Shown in pieces: positions 45,701-52,746 of a DNA stretch of 64,000 nt. Under the pieces are notes generated by a model that made no database searches, was not told where the DNA came from, and saw nothing but the letters and a program-made list of their open reading frames with translations. A program made the position numbers and the translations under genes. Numbering within the stretch: position 1 is the stretch's first letter; every line of letters starts with the position of its first letter. Origin of the DNA: Pseudomonas triclosanedens (GTDB taxonomy: Bacteria > Pseudomonadota > Gammaproteobacteria > Pseudomonadales > Pseudomonadaceae); contig NZ_CP113432.1 in assembly GCF_026686735.1 (NCBI RefSeq), positions 3,213,001 through 3,277,000 of the forward strand. Reading direction: 5' to 3'.

Positions 45701-48355
45701 GGAAATGCTGTCGGCGCTGGCATAGCCGGTCAGCACATCATTGCCGTCGGTGCCGAGGATCGCCAGCGCCTTGACCTGCTCGACGGTCCACTGCGAGCCG
45801 TCGGCGAAGCGGATTTCCTCGAGCTTGTAGGCGCTGGCACCGTCGCTCTCGAAGTAGTTCCGCAGTGTGATCCGGTCTGTCGTGCCCTTGAGGCTCAGCA
45901 CCAGGTCGGAGCCATTGCGGGTGATGGCGATATCAGCCTGGGCGATGCCCTGGCCGAACACGATGGCGTCGGTCTTGGCCGTGCCGGTATCGTAGTTGTC
46001 GATGATGTCCTGGCCCCAGCCGCGCTCGAAGCGATAGACATCGGAGCCGGCACCACCGGTGACCTGGTCGTCGCCGGCGTCACCGGACAATATGTCGTCG
46101 CCAGCACCTCCATGGATCAGGTCGTTCCCGCCCAGCCCGGACAGCGTGTCCGAGACCGCATAGCCGTAGAGCCGGTCGGCGTTCTCGGAAGGTACCTGCA
46201 CCAGCGCCTTGACGGCGGCGACGTCGAGGATGGTGCCGTCCTTTTCCAGGCCGATGTAGTCGAGCGCGTAGCCGCCCGCGCCATCGTTCTGGAAATAGGA
46301 CTGGACGGTCAGCGTCCGCCCGGTCTCCTTCACCCTGATGATCAGATCGTCGTTGAAGCGGGTGATGGACAGCTCTGACAGCGCGTAGTCATCGATGATC
46401 AGCTTGTCGATGTTGCCGGTCTGGTTGTCCCAGTTGTTGATGATGGTATTGCCGTTGCCGGCGGCGAACATGTAGAAGTCGTTGCCGGCGCCGCCCGACA
46501 GCATGCTCGCGCCATCGCCGGCGAACAGCGTGTCGTCGCCGTCATCGCCGTAGAGAGAGTTCGCCCCGCTGCCGGCGATGAGTACGTCGTTACCGGCACC
46601 GCCGTGGAGATTGTCGCGTCCTTCGCCGCCGAACAGGTTGTCGTCGCCGGCCTCGCCGTACAGCGTGTTGTTACCCTGATTGCCCAGCAGGAAGTCGTTG
46701 CCCTCGCCGCCATACAGGGTGTCGTTGCCTTCGTTGCCGTGGATCAGGTCGTTCCCCGCGCCCCCCCTGATGACATCGTTGCCGGTATAGCCACGCAGGA
46801 TGTCCGCGCCGCTGGTGCCGACAATGGTGTCGTCACCGGCCCGGATCACCTGGTACAGCGTGTGCCGGTCGGCGGAACTGAGGTAGTTCGAGCTGCTCTC
46901 CAGGGCCGCGAGGAACTGGCTGCGTACGGACGGATCGTACGGGTTCAGGCCCGCAGCGATGTCGATGGCATCCTTGAGATCGGCAGTGGCCGTCGCGTCG
47001 CCCTGGCTGATACGCAAGGCGTACTTGGAGGCCAGGTAAGTGAAGTCGAAGGTCCGGGTGGTGCCCTGGACGGTGGAGGAAACCAGCGCAAAGTCGCCGC
47101 GCGCCGAGCCGGATGTCATCAACTGCGAGTAGATGGACTGTTCCAGCTGCTGGTAGACCGTGCGCAAGCTCTGCGCATACAGGCCGGTGGGGTTCTCCTG
47201 CAGGGCCGCGAAGCCCCAGAAGGACTCCAGCACGCCAAGCTGGCGGGCGTCGATATCCGAGCCACGGCTGCCGGGCGGCGTGTTGCTCTGGCCGGTCCAC
47301 AGGAACAGGATCTGGCCGATGAGTGCCTTGCGGCCTGCGGCGCTGGTTTCCTGGGTGAAGGCAGTGACCAGGCTCTTCAGTTGCCCGGACGCATCCAGCG
47401 ACATCGCCTGGTGCAGCGAATAGGTGTTGCCGTAGCCCGCGGCATTGGGCAGGGCCAGGATATCGGCGGGCAGCGGAATACCTTCGCCGGTGTGGATTTC
47501 AATGGGAATGGTGTCGGTGCGGTCGGAGTTGAACCAGAGCGTATTGGCCAGCCCCTTGGACTGATCCGCGTAGGTCACCTCGCCGAACTCACGGTGCTCC
47601 ACGCCATTGGCATCGCGCCGGGGCGTTACCTGGTACTGAGTGGAAATCGACTCGATCCCGAGCGAGGTCAGCGTGTGCAGTTCCGCTTCGGTGGAAACAC
47701 CGTCGCTGTTGCCATCGATCCAGACTCGCAGGTTGGAAAACGCCTCGTCGGCGGCGGAAAGCATGCCGTCCTTGTTCTGGTCGAGGTCGGCGATGGCCTC
47801 GAAGCCGTTGGAGGCGAACTTGCCGTTGGCCAGCAGCGTCTCGGTGCCGAACAGCTCGGCACCGCCGTCGATGCGTCCGTTGGCGTTGCGATCGAGCACC
47901 AGCAGGCCATCGCTGGAGGCGACCCAACTGGTGCTCTCGGCGAAGCCACTGTTGTCGAGGTCGAAGTGGACGCCGTGGTCCTTGTGCAGGGTCGAGATAG
48001 TGCCGTCGCGATTGATGTCGATGGACAGCGGGTCGCGGGGAGGTTCCGGTGGCGCCGGCGGCGGAGGCGGTGGCGGCGTGTCGTTGTCCGGCGGGGTTTC
48101 GGGAGTGGGCAGCGAGTCGGGATTGCCCATCATCTCGCGCTCCATCCGCTCGATATCGTCGTGGGTACCCAGCCTGCGCACATCCCTGACGGCCTTTTCC
48201 GAGAACTCGTCGGGGAGCAGCCGGCCCGCCGGCAGTACATCCAGCAGATCGTCGATCACCTCGGCGGCATTGCCGGGGTTCTCATAGGAATATGGCTCGC
48301 TACCGCCTTCCATCGCTTCTTTTGCAGCATCCGCCGCACGTTTGATCGTACCCAT
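39752..48355 (-). CDS. Giant RTX (haemolysin-type calcium-binding) protein, type I secretion substrate
   Basis: ATG 48355 (MGTIKRAADAAKEAMEGGSE) is preferred because GGAGG lies five bases ahead; the upstream ATG 48367 has none. The product is about 2,867 residues. Layout: a helical N-terminus; a poly-proline linker near residue 95; an EF-hand-like calcium region (DINRDGTIS, LDRNANGRIDG, DLDQNKDGMLS, DGNSDGVST, about 105-230); an unassigned helical region; then from about residue 505 to the end many GGxGxDxLx nonapeptide blocks. These blocks alternate with haemolysin-related modules (YRFERGWGQDIIDNYD...FADG). There is no N-terminal signal peptide, as expected for export through the HlyB/HlyD channel encoded upstream. 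No lipase, protease or adenylate cyclase domain was seen. An adhesin or S-layer-like role is possible but unproven. Confidence 0.9.
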   Translation of the reverse strand: MGTIKRAADAAKEAMEGGSEPYSYENPGNAAEVIDDLLDVLPAGRLLPDEFSEKAVRDVRRLGTHDDIERMEREMMGNPDSLPTPETPPDNDTPPPPPPPAPPEPPRDPLSIDINRDGTISTLHKDHGVHFDLDNSGFAESTSWVASSDGLLVLDRNANGRIDGGAELFGTETLLANGKFASNGFEAIADLDQNKDGMLSAADEAFSNLRVWIDGNSDGVSTEAELHTLTSLGIESISTQYQVTPRRDANGVEHREFGEVTYADQSKGLANTLWFNSDRTDTIPIEIHTGEGIPLPADILALPNAAGYGNTYSLHQAMSLDASGQLKSLVTAFTQETSAAGRKALIGQILFLWTGQSNTPPGSRGSDIDARQLGVLESFWGFAALQENPTGLYAQSLRTVYQQLEQSIYSQLMTSGSARGDFALVSSTVQGTTRTFDFTYLASKYALRISQGDATATADLKDAIDIAAGLNPYDPSVRSQFLAALESSSNYLSSADRHTLYQVIRAGDDTIVGTSGADILRGYTGNDVIRGGAGNDLIHGNEGNDTLYGGEGNDFLLGNQGNNTLYGEAGDDNLFGGEGRDNLHGGAGNDVLIAGSGANSLYGDDGDDTLFAGDGASMLSGGAGNDFYMFAAGNGNTIINNWDNQTGNIDKLIIDDYALSELSITRFNDDLIIRVKETGRTLTVQSYFQNDGAGGYALDYIGLEKDGTILDVAAVKALVQVPSENADRLYGYAVSDTLSGLGGNDLIHGGAGDDILSGDAGDDQVTGGAGSDVYRFERGWGQDIIDNYDTGTAKTDAIVFGQGIAQADIAITRNGSDLVLSLKGTTDRITLRNYFESDGASAYKLEEIRFADGSQWTVEQVKALAILGTDGNDVLTGYASADSISAGAGNDRIEARGGNDSLDGGEGNDTLDGGAGDDVLTGGTGNDTLTGGAGSDVYRFERGWGQDIIDNYDTGTARTDAIVFGQGIAQADIAITRNGSDLVLSLKGTTDRITLRNYFENDGASAYRLEEIRFADGAQWNIEQVKALAILGTDGNDVLTGYASADSISAGAGNDRIEARGGNDSLDGGEGNDTLDGGAGDDVLTGGTGNDTLTGGAGSDVYRFERGWGQDIIDNYDSSEARVDAIAFGSGIASGDILVTRNYSDLILTLAGSTDRITVRGYFNQDGASHSRLDEVRFADGTVWTVETVKTLAIQGTAGNDNLRGYATADSIAAGAGDDWVYGEAGNDSLSGNEGNDQLYGDSGDDSLNGGAGDDRLMGEAGDDILEGGEGNDNLVGGAGSDRYRFARGWGQDTLDNYDTDTTGLDAIVFADGIVPADIAVTRNGDNLVLSLAGTGDRITVLNFFQADGQSDYRLDEVRFADGTAWNIEQVKALAITGTAANDHLRGYASDDVISAQGGDDTVYGAAGNDTIDGGQGNDGLYGEAGNDILSGNEGDDRLWGGDGNDVLAGGTGTDLLSGGAGANTYVFRAGDGRDRINDEYTSGLTLKLPDATDANVVFRKVGNDLQISFIGNAGDQLTLEGFYQGETPRTTIDLHLGSNPSALLGAAELYLLTLKGTALADVIHAYTANDMVHGLDGNDFIDAGAGDDQIHGGSGDDTLLGGVGNDIVDGGVGSDLLQGGDGDDTYTFAGGSGSDVIEDSAGADTLNFGDALASELLLRRDGLDLVITRAATGDQLRIRGQFSDQAGVPGSTAVEAITFADGTRWDHAQIKQMALAGTEAADEIFGHADSDLIHAGGADDIVHGQDGNDQIHGQDGADTLNGGDGDDLLFGEAGDDLLNGDWGNDTLHGGAGNDTLNGGGGDDRLYGEEGDDNLVGSGVLDGGAGDDILVGSGELHGGDGNDQLTGEAFDLLSGGAGDDILIAYNSPWDQGSNILQGGTGNDTLYGSFGEDTYRFALGDGRDLLIERRPDEAYSNVAATADVLEFGEGISAGDLTFNRRGLDMIIEHANGTDSITVQNWFREPTDHFKLDRFVFADGSELSQAEVESRVIHWGTVGADSFLGYRAQDDLMRLGDGDDKAWGRAGNDTLHGEGGNDYLEGEAGDDTVFGGSGDDQLDGGAGSDWLAGGTGNDKYVYNEGDGFDVIDNSGGGNDGVFFGEGIGADRLSFRRDGDDLLIEVDADPAQGVRVLGHFAGGDKAIAYVQPNGGFMIQAARIAHIAAANGVPGGYSAVIDGTSAGEQLSGYDSRDLIRGGAGNDTLFGMGGDDQVEGGDGNDYLSGGNGMATGSGNDVIIGGAGNDVLDGEDGNDQLAGGAGDDKYYYRAQGGLDVIDNAGGGFDGVFFLEGIDRSRLSFHREGDDLVILVDKDLAQQVRVSKHFLGGDNAIDYVQPDGGSYLTTAQIAGMLTALPDGSGGPTDPTDPTDPTDPTDPTDPGTPPVPGVGGDDVLTGTAGHDVLLGGAGNDTLNGGAGNDRLVGGEGNDLYIYTAGQDVIEEQGNGNDTLRFGNGITFNQVGSGLTKSGNDLILKVNGSTTNQVTLKNYFLGGENLVETITFETGGQLTAAQIFGAFGLPVPSAPAASYDNTLQGSAGNDAALNGGAQRDLLQGFNGNDVLFGDAGADRLEGGNGDDTLNGGVGNDTLVGGRGDDVYIFAAGSGQDVIDNTGGGVDTLRFEGITFNQVGSGLMKSGNDLVLNVSGGTDKVTLKNWFLGGDNVVDNIVFASGGSLSADQIFGAFGLANPDPKGSPVYRNVPDERAFGTVTAGQAGDQIILGSSDADLIDGGAGNDQLRGNKGNDYLLGGDGSDTYRFAAGDGQDVINNLSNTPADNDVLAFEGIGRDNLWLSRDGDNLVLDVRGSEDRVTIQDWYRDPAQKVDAIQAGGSTLYANAVDNLVNAMAAFGAPAGGEINLTQAQRDQLNVVIAANWQS
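41223..41300 (-). repeat. TDP tripeptide repeat linker in the RTX gene
   Basis: About six consecutive Asp-Pro-Thr codon triplets, from alternating GACCCGACC/GATCCGACG units, form a stiff acidic linker between two RTX blocks. Slippage could change its length. Confidence 0.75.
45010..46060 (-). repeat. 492-bp tandem repeat inside the RTX gene
   Basis: Two adjacent, nearly identical 492-bp units (164 codons each) and the start of a third are seen. The same GGTAGACATCGG stretch recurs at 45049, 45541 and, with two base changes, near 46033. Each unit codes for one haemolysin-related module plus its calcium-binding nonapeptides. The similarity at DNA level points to recent duplication or gene conversion. 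Confidence 0.85.
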
Positions 48356-48383
48356 CGCAGCCTCCATTCCGGCAATGCAACGT

Positions 48384-48854
48384 TCAGTTCGAGTTGAGTA
48401 CTTCCAGCACTTCCTTGCGCCGCTCGCTGGGGCTTACCTTGTTCAATGCCTGGGCGAGTTCGACGCTGTTCTTCCCATTGGCCCAGGGGCGCGATCCGGA
48501 GATCCGCTCGGAGGGGTCCGCACCGGCTTTGAGCAGGTAGCGCAACAGATCCGGTTCAGCCGTCAGTACCGAAACGTTCAGCGGCGACATCCCCGCGCTA
48601 TCGGGTTGCGCAATGGAGCAACCGTGGGCGAGGAATACCGATATCAGTTTCAGGACTTCCTGCTTGTCGGAGCTGGGAAGGTCGTAGGCCGATGCGGTCA
48701 GCGCAACGGCGGGTTCCTCTCGTCCTTCGTGGACGATGACGCACTCTCCCTTTTCCGCAGCCGCCCGGATGCCGGAAAGCTCATCGGCGCGGGCAAGGGT
48801 CAGGTCGAGCAGCAGCACGGGAAGGCAGGCCAGTGCGAGGCGGGTCTTTTTCAT
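48384..48854 (-). CDS. Periplasmic ankyrin-repeat-like protein
   Basis: ATG 48854 (MKKTRLALACLPVLLL) has GGATG seven bases ahead and is preferred over ATG 48866. The protein is 156 residues with a signal peptide likely cut after LARA. Residues 75-110 read as ankyrin repeats (DSAGMSPLNVSVL, DLLRYLLKAGADPSE). Cysteines at the ends of two helices could form a disulfide. It sits between the HlyD gene and the RTX gene on the same strand, so it may assist or limit RTX secretion or folding. That function is inference. Confidence 0.75.
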   Translation of the reverse strand: MKKTRLALACLPVLLLDLTLARADELSGIRAAAEKGECVIVHEGREEPAVALTASAYDLPSSDKQEVLKLISVFLAHGCSIAQPDSAGMSPLNVSVLTAEPDLLRYLLKAGADPSERISGSRPWANGKNSVELAQALNKVSPSERRKEVLEVLNSN

Positions 48855-48876
48855 GGGTTCATCCATAGTTGGTGGT

Positions 48877-50292
48877 TCAGCGCTCTGCCAGACCTTCATC
48901 CAGGTGGCGCTGCAAGGGGCTCAGGAAGTAGTCGATGACCTTGCGCCGGTCGGTCTTGACCTCGGCGCGCACGGCCATGCCGGGCGACAGGAGCACGCTC
49001 CGCTCGTCGATCCGGATAAGGTTTTCCTTGAGCTGTATCCGCGTGCTGTAGACCAGCCCCAGACGCTCATCCTCGATGGCGTCACTCGATACGCTCTGCA
49101 CGACGCCGTGCATGACGCCGTACTTGGTGAAATTGAATGTCTCGACCTTCACCTCGACTTCCTGGCCGGCACGCACGAAGCCGATGTCCTTGTTCTCCAG
49201 CATCGCTTCCACCTCCACCGGCTGGTCGCGCGGGACGATGGCCATCAGCGGCTGGGCTTCGGTCACCACGCCACCGGGCGTATGAATCGCCAGTTGCTGT
49301 ACCGTGCCATCCACGGGTGCGACCAGCCGCGTCAGCCGGTCGCGCTGCTGTGCCTTGAGCAATTCCTGGGTCAGTCCCGCCAGGCGCTGGTCAGCCTCGT
49401 GCTGCAGGTCGAGCATGGAACGCCGGGCCTGGGCGAACACGCCCTCCTTGCGCTCCTCCGCCTCACGGCGGGATGCCTGCAGCTCCAGCAGCCGCGCCTT
49501 CTGCACGGCCAGTTCACGCTCCTGGTCCAGCAGTGCCTGCTCCTTTTCCAGCGAGGCATGCTTGGCCACGAAGTTCCGCTCCAGCAGGCGCCGGTAGTCT
49601 TCGGCCAGTTGCCTGGCAATGGGCAGGGACTTCTGCAGCGAGGCGATGCTGGACTGCGCCGCCTCGATCTCGGCGCTGCGCTGCTCGATGCCTGCCTGCA
49701 TTTGTGCCACGTTGGAACGCAGCTCCAGGTACTGGCCCTGCACCCAGGTCTGCGCCGAATCGATGCGCTTGGCGTCCACGCCATCGAGCAGCGCAGCGAC
49801 CCGGCCGGGTTCGCGCCCGCTCTCGATGGCGGTGAGCAGCGCACTGGCACGCGCACTGTCGATACGGGCCGCCAGCAGGTCGCTCCTGAGGCGCTCGACA
49901 TCCGCGCCGGTGATCTGCGAGTCCAGCTCGACCAGCAGTTCCCCAGCCTTGACCTGCTGACCGTCGTAGACATGGATCGCCTTCACCACGGCGACCTCGC
50001 TCGGCTGGATCACCTTGGTCTTGCCGCTGGGAACGATCTTTCCGTTGGCGGTGGCGACCACATCTATCTCACCGATGCATGCCCACAGCAGGGCCAGCGC
50101 GCAGAACACCAGGATCGCCCACTGGATGTAGCGTGGCGCCGGGTGCGGCGGCTTCTCCTGAAGCGCCAGGGCGGCAGGCAGGAACTGCACCTCATGGGTC
50201 AGCCGCGGCGGGCTGTCCATCTGTTTTCGCTGGCTCCACGACTGGCGCCAGGCGCTGCGGTAGCGGCGCAGCAATTCACGTTTGGCTCCCAT
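48877..50292 (-). CDS. Type I secretion membrane-fusion protein (HlyD family)
   Basis: This 471-residue adaptor spans the periplasm between the ABC transporter and a TolC-type channel. It has a cytoplasmic tail (residues 1-53), one membrane helix (IQWAILVFCALALLWACIG), a lipoyl-type half (VVATANGKIVPSGKTKVIQP), a long coiled coil (about 150-320, rich in EALQR heptads), then RLVAPVDGTVQQLAIHTPGG and a C-terminal beta domain (LSPGMAVRAEVKTDRRKVIDY). That last motif is typical of HlyD proteins. The gene starts three bases after the ABC transporter stop. Its obvious cargo is the giant RTX protein. Confidence 0.93.
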   Translation of the reverse strand: MGAKRELLRRYRSAWRQSWSQRKQMDSPPRLTHEVQFLPAALALQEKPPHPAPRYIQWAILVFCALALLWACIGEIDVVATANGKIVPSGKTKVIQPSEVAVVKAIHVYDGQQVKAGELLVELDSQITGADVERLRSDLLAARIDSARASALLTAIESGREPGRVAALLDGVDAKRIDSAQTWVQGQYLELRSNVAQMQAGIEQRSAEIEAAQSSIASLQKSLPIARQLAEDYRRLLERNFVAKHASLEKEQALLDQERELAVQKARLLELQASRREAEERKEGVFAQARRSMLDLQHEADQRLAGLTQELLKAQQRDRLTRLVAPVDGTVQQLAIHTPGGVVTEAQPLMAIVPRDQPVEVEAMLENKDIGFVRAGQEVEVKVETFNFTKYGVMHGVVQSVSSDAIEDERLGLVYSTRIQLKENLIRIDERSVLLSPGMAVRAEVKTDRRKVIDYFLSPLQRHLDEGLAER

Positions 50293-50295
50293 GCC

Positions 50296-52440
50296 CTACC
50301 CCTGCTGAAGACGATGCAGACGGGAGTAATGGCCCGCCTGGTGGGACAACAGTTCGGCATGCGAGCCCTGCTCGACTATCTGCCCGCGATCCATGACCAC
50401 GATCCGGTCGGCCTCGCGCACCGCGCTCAGGCGATGCGCGATGATGATCACCGTGCGCCCCCGGCAGATGGCCTTCATGTTCTGCTGGATGACCCGTTCC
50501 GACTCGTAGTCCAGCGCGCTGGTGGCTTCGTCGAAGATCAGTACGCGCGGGTCGCCGATCAGCGCGCGGGCAATGGCGATGCGTTGCCGTTGCCCGCCGG
50601 ACAGCGAGGCGCCGTGCTCGCCGACCACGGTGTCATAGCCTTCGGGAAGTTCGAGGATGAACTCGTGCGCACCGGCCAGCCTGGCCGCCTGGATCACCGC
50701 CTCGATCGGCGCGCCGGGATCGGCCAGGGCGATGTTCTCGCGGATGGAACGGGCGAACAGCATGTTGTCCTGCAATACCACGCCGATCTGCCGACGCAGC
50801 GACGCCACGTTGGCCAGGGCCAGGTCGGTGCCGTCCACCAGCACGCGGCCGCGCTCGGGCGTGTACAGCCGCTGCAGCAGGCGAGTCAGGGTGCTCTTGC
50901 CCGACCCGGACCGGCCGACGATGCCGATCACCTCGCCGGGCGCGGCCACCAGGCTGACGCCGCGCAGCACTTCCGAACCATCCGGGCGGTAGCGGAAATG
51001 CACCTGGTCGAATTCAATCCGTCCCTTGATCGGCGGCAAGTCGCTGCGCCCCGCCTCGTTCTGCTCGGTGCGGGTATTGAGGATGTCACCCAGGCGCTGC
51101 ACCGATACGCCGGTCTGCTGGAAGCTGGTCCACAGTTGCGCCAGGCGCATGATCGGCTGCGATACCCGCCCGGCAAGCATATTGAAGGCGATCAACTGGC
51201 CTACGCTCAGGTCGCCGTCGATGACCAGCCGTGCACCGAGCCAGAGCGTCGCCACCGTCACCAGCTTGCCGACCAGGCCCACCGCCTCGTTGGCGATGTT
51301 GGACAGGTTCTGCGTCTTGAAGCTGGCGGCCACGTAGCCGGCGAGCTGGTTGTCCCACTTGCGGTTGATCTGCGGCTCCACCGCCATCGATTTCAGAGTG
51401 TCGATGCCATTGACCGTCTCCACCAGAAACGCCTGGTTCTCCGCGCCACGACTGAAACTCTCGTCGAGCCGCGCTCGCAGGATCGGCGTGATGACCAGGG
51501 AAATGATGAAGTACAGCGGCAACGACAGCACCACCACCAGGGTCAGCCAGCCGCTGTAGAAGAACATCACCGCGATGAACACCACCGAGAACAGCACATC
51601 GAGCACCAGCGTGATGGCGTTGCCGGTAAGGAAGCTGCGGATGTTCTCCAGCTCGCGCACGCGCGCCACCGAGTCGCCGACGCGGCGCGCCTGGAAGTAC
51701 GCCAGGGGCAATGTCACCAGGTGGCGGAACAACCGTGAGCCGAGCTCGACGTCGATACGGCTGGCGGTGTGGGAGAACACGTAGCTGCGCAGCCCCGACA
51801 GCAGGGTTTCGAACAGCATGATGCCGAGCAGGCCGATGGCCACGACATCCAGCGTGGTGAGGCCGCGATGCACCAGCACCTTGTCCATCACCACCTGGAA
51901 GAACAGCGGCGTGAGCAGAGCGAAGATCTGCAGCACGAAAGAAACCAGCAACACTTCCCCGAGCAGCTTGCGGTATTTGACGATGGCCGGGATGAACCAG
52001 GTGAAGTCGAAACGCCCCAGCTCGCGGGCAGCCGCCGCCTGCGACTGAACCAGGATCGCCTCGCCGCTCCAGCGTGCGGCCAGTTGCTCCAGGCCAAGCA
52101 CTTCGGGGCGATTGACGCGCGGATCGTGGATCAACACCTTGCCGTCGTCGTGGCGGGCAATGATGAAGAACCCTCCGGCGGTATCGGCGGCGATGACCGG
52201 CAACGGCAGGTGCGGCAGGCGCCTGGGCGCGCTGCGCACGGAGCGCGCCTTCAACCCCAGGGCACGCGCGGCAAGCAGGATCTGCGGCGACTCGAATGGA
52301 GCGCCATCGGGGCTGTGGTCATGGGCCAGTTGCTCTGGCGACGCCGCGATGTTGTGGAACCTGGCGAGCATGCACAGGGCGACTAGCCCGGAGTCCGGTG
52401 ACGAGTTTCCGGGCTCCTCGGGAGGTACGTCTGCTGACAT
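50296..52440 (-). CDS. Type I secretion ABC transporter (HlyB type, C39-like domain)
   Basis: This 714-residue exporter has an N-terminal peptidase C39-like domain (1-130). The catalytic cysteine position reads PDSGLVALCML, with serine, and the later histidine motif is IIARHDDGKVLIHDP, so it binds but does not cut cargo, as in HlyB. Six membrane helices follow (about 150-440). The nucleotide-binding domain has Walker A GIVGRSGSGKSTL, signature LSGGQRQRIAIARAL, Walker B VLIFDEATSALD and H-loop IIIAHRLSAV. It heads the operon with HlyD, the ankyrin-like gene and the RTX protein. No outer-membrane TolC gene is present in the window. Confidence 0.94.
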   Translation of the reverse strand: MSADVPPEEPGNSSPDSGLVALCMLARFHNIAASPEQLAHDHSPDGAPFESPQILLAARALGLKARSVRSAPRRLPHLPLPVIAADTAGGFFIIARHDDGKVLIHDPRVNRPEVLGLEQLAARWSGEAILVQSQAAAARELGRFDFTWFIPAIVKYRKLLGEVLLVSFVLQIFALLTPLFFQVVMDKVLVHRGLTTLDVVAIGLLGIMLFETLLSGLRSYVFSHTASRIDVELGSRLFRHLVTLPLAYFQARRVGDSVARVRELENIRSFLTGNAITLVLDVLFSVVFIAVMFFYSGWLTLVVVLSLPLYFIISLVITPILRARLDESFSRGAENQAFLVETVNGIDTLKSMAVEPQINRKWDNQLAGYVAASFKTQNLSNIANEAVGLVGKLVTVATLWLGARLVIDGDLSVGQLIAFNMLAGRVSQPIMRLAQLWTSFQQTGVSVQRLGDILNTRTEQNEAGRSDLPPIKGRIEFDQVHFRYRPDGSEVLRGVSLVAAPGEVIGIVGRSGSGKSTLTRLLQRLYTPERGRVLVDGTDLALANVASLRRQIGVVLQDNMLFARSIRENIALADPGAPIEAVIQAARLAGAHEFILELPEGYDTVVGEHGASLSGGQRQRIAIARALIGDPRVLIFDEATSALDYESERVIQQNMKAICRGRTVIIIAHRLSAVREADRIVVMDRGQIVEQGSHAELLSHQAGHYSRLHRLQQG

Positions 52441-52746
52441 CGTTTCGTCCTTGAAAATCAGCGATCTGCTGGGTGACCCGGCGCATCCCTGCTGGCGCAG
52501 TGCGGGCGTACGACAGCTAAATCTGGCGGCGAAATTCCGTCAAACGGCGCAAAAATGGATTCGTGATGCGCTTCTCAGCCCGGCCCTCCTCGCCTGTAAC
52601 GAGTCATTTCACGACCGTTTCCGGGCGTGCGAAATCACCCGGATAAATGAATCAATCACCAATATTGAGTATTTCGTCATTTTTGCTAGATTTCACCTAC
52701 CCTGGCACAACGGTGCACGGGGCACTCCACTGGACCGGGATTCCAA
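52441..52746. promoter_or_regulatory. Divergent A+T-rich promoter region between secretion operon and monooxygenase
   Basis: This 306-base region is clearly richer in A+T than its surroundings. A good sigma70 promoter for the monooxygenase is TTGAGT (52665-52670), a 16-bp spacer and TAGATT (52687-52692). A widely spaced inverted pair CGAAAT...ATTTCG flanks CAATATTG and could bind the TetR protein encoded downstream. No gene is seen. Confidence 0.55.

Noticed and set aside
41223..46060. Repeated DNA blocks that could suggest a CRISPR array
   Set aside because: The repeats lie in frame, encode RTX nonapeptides and linkers, and have no unique spacers between constant repeats.
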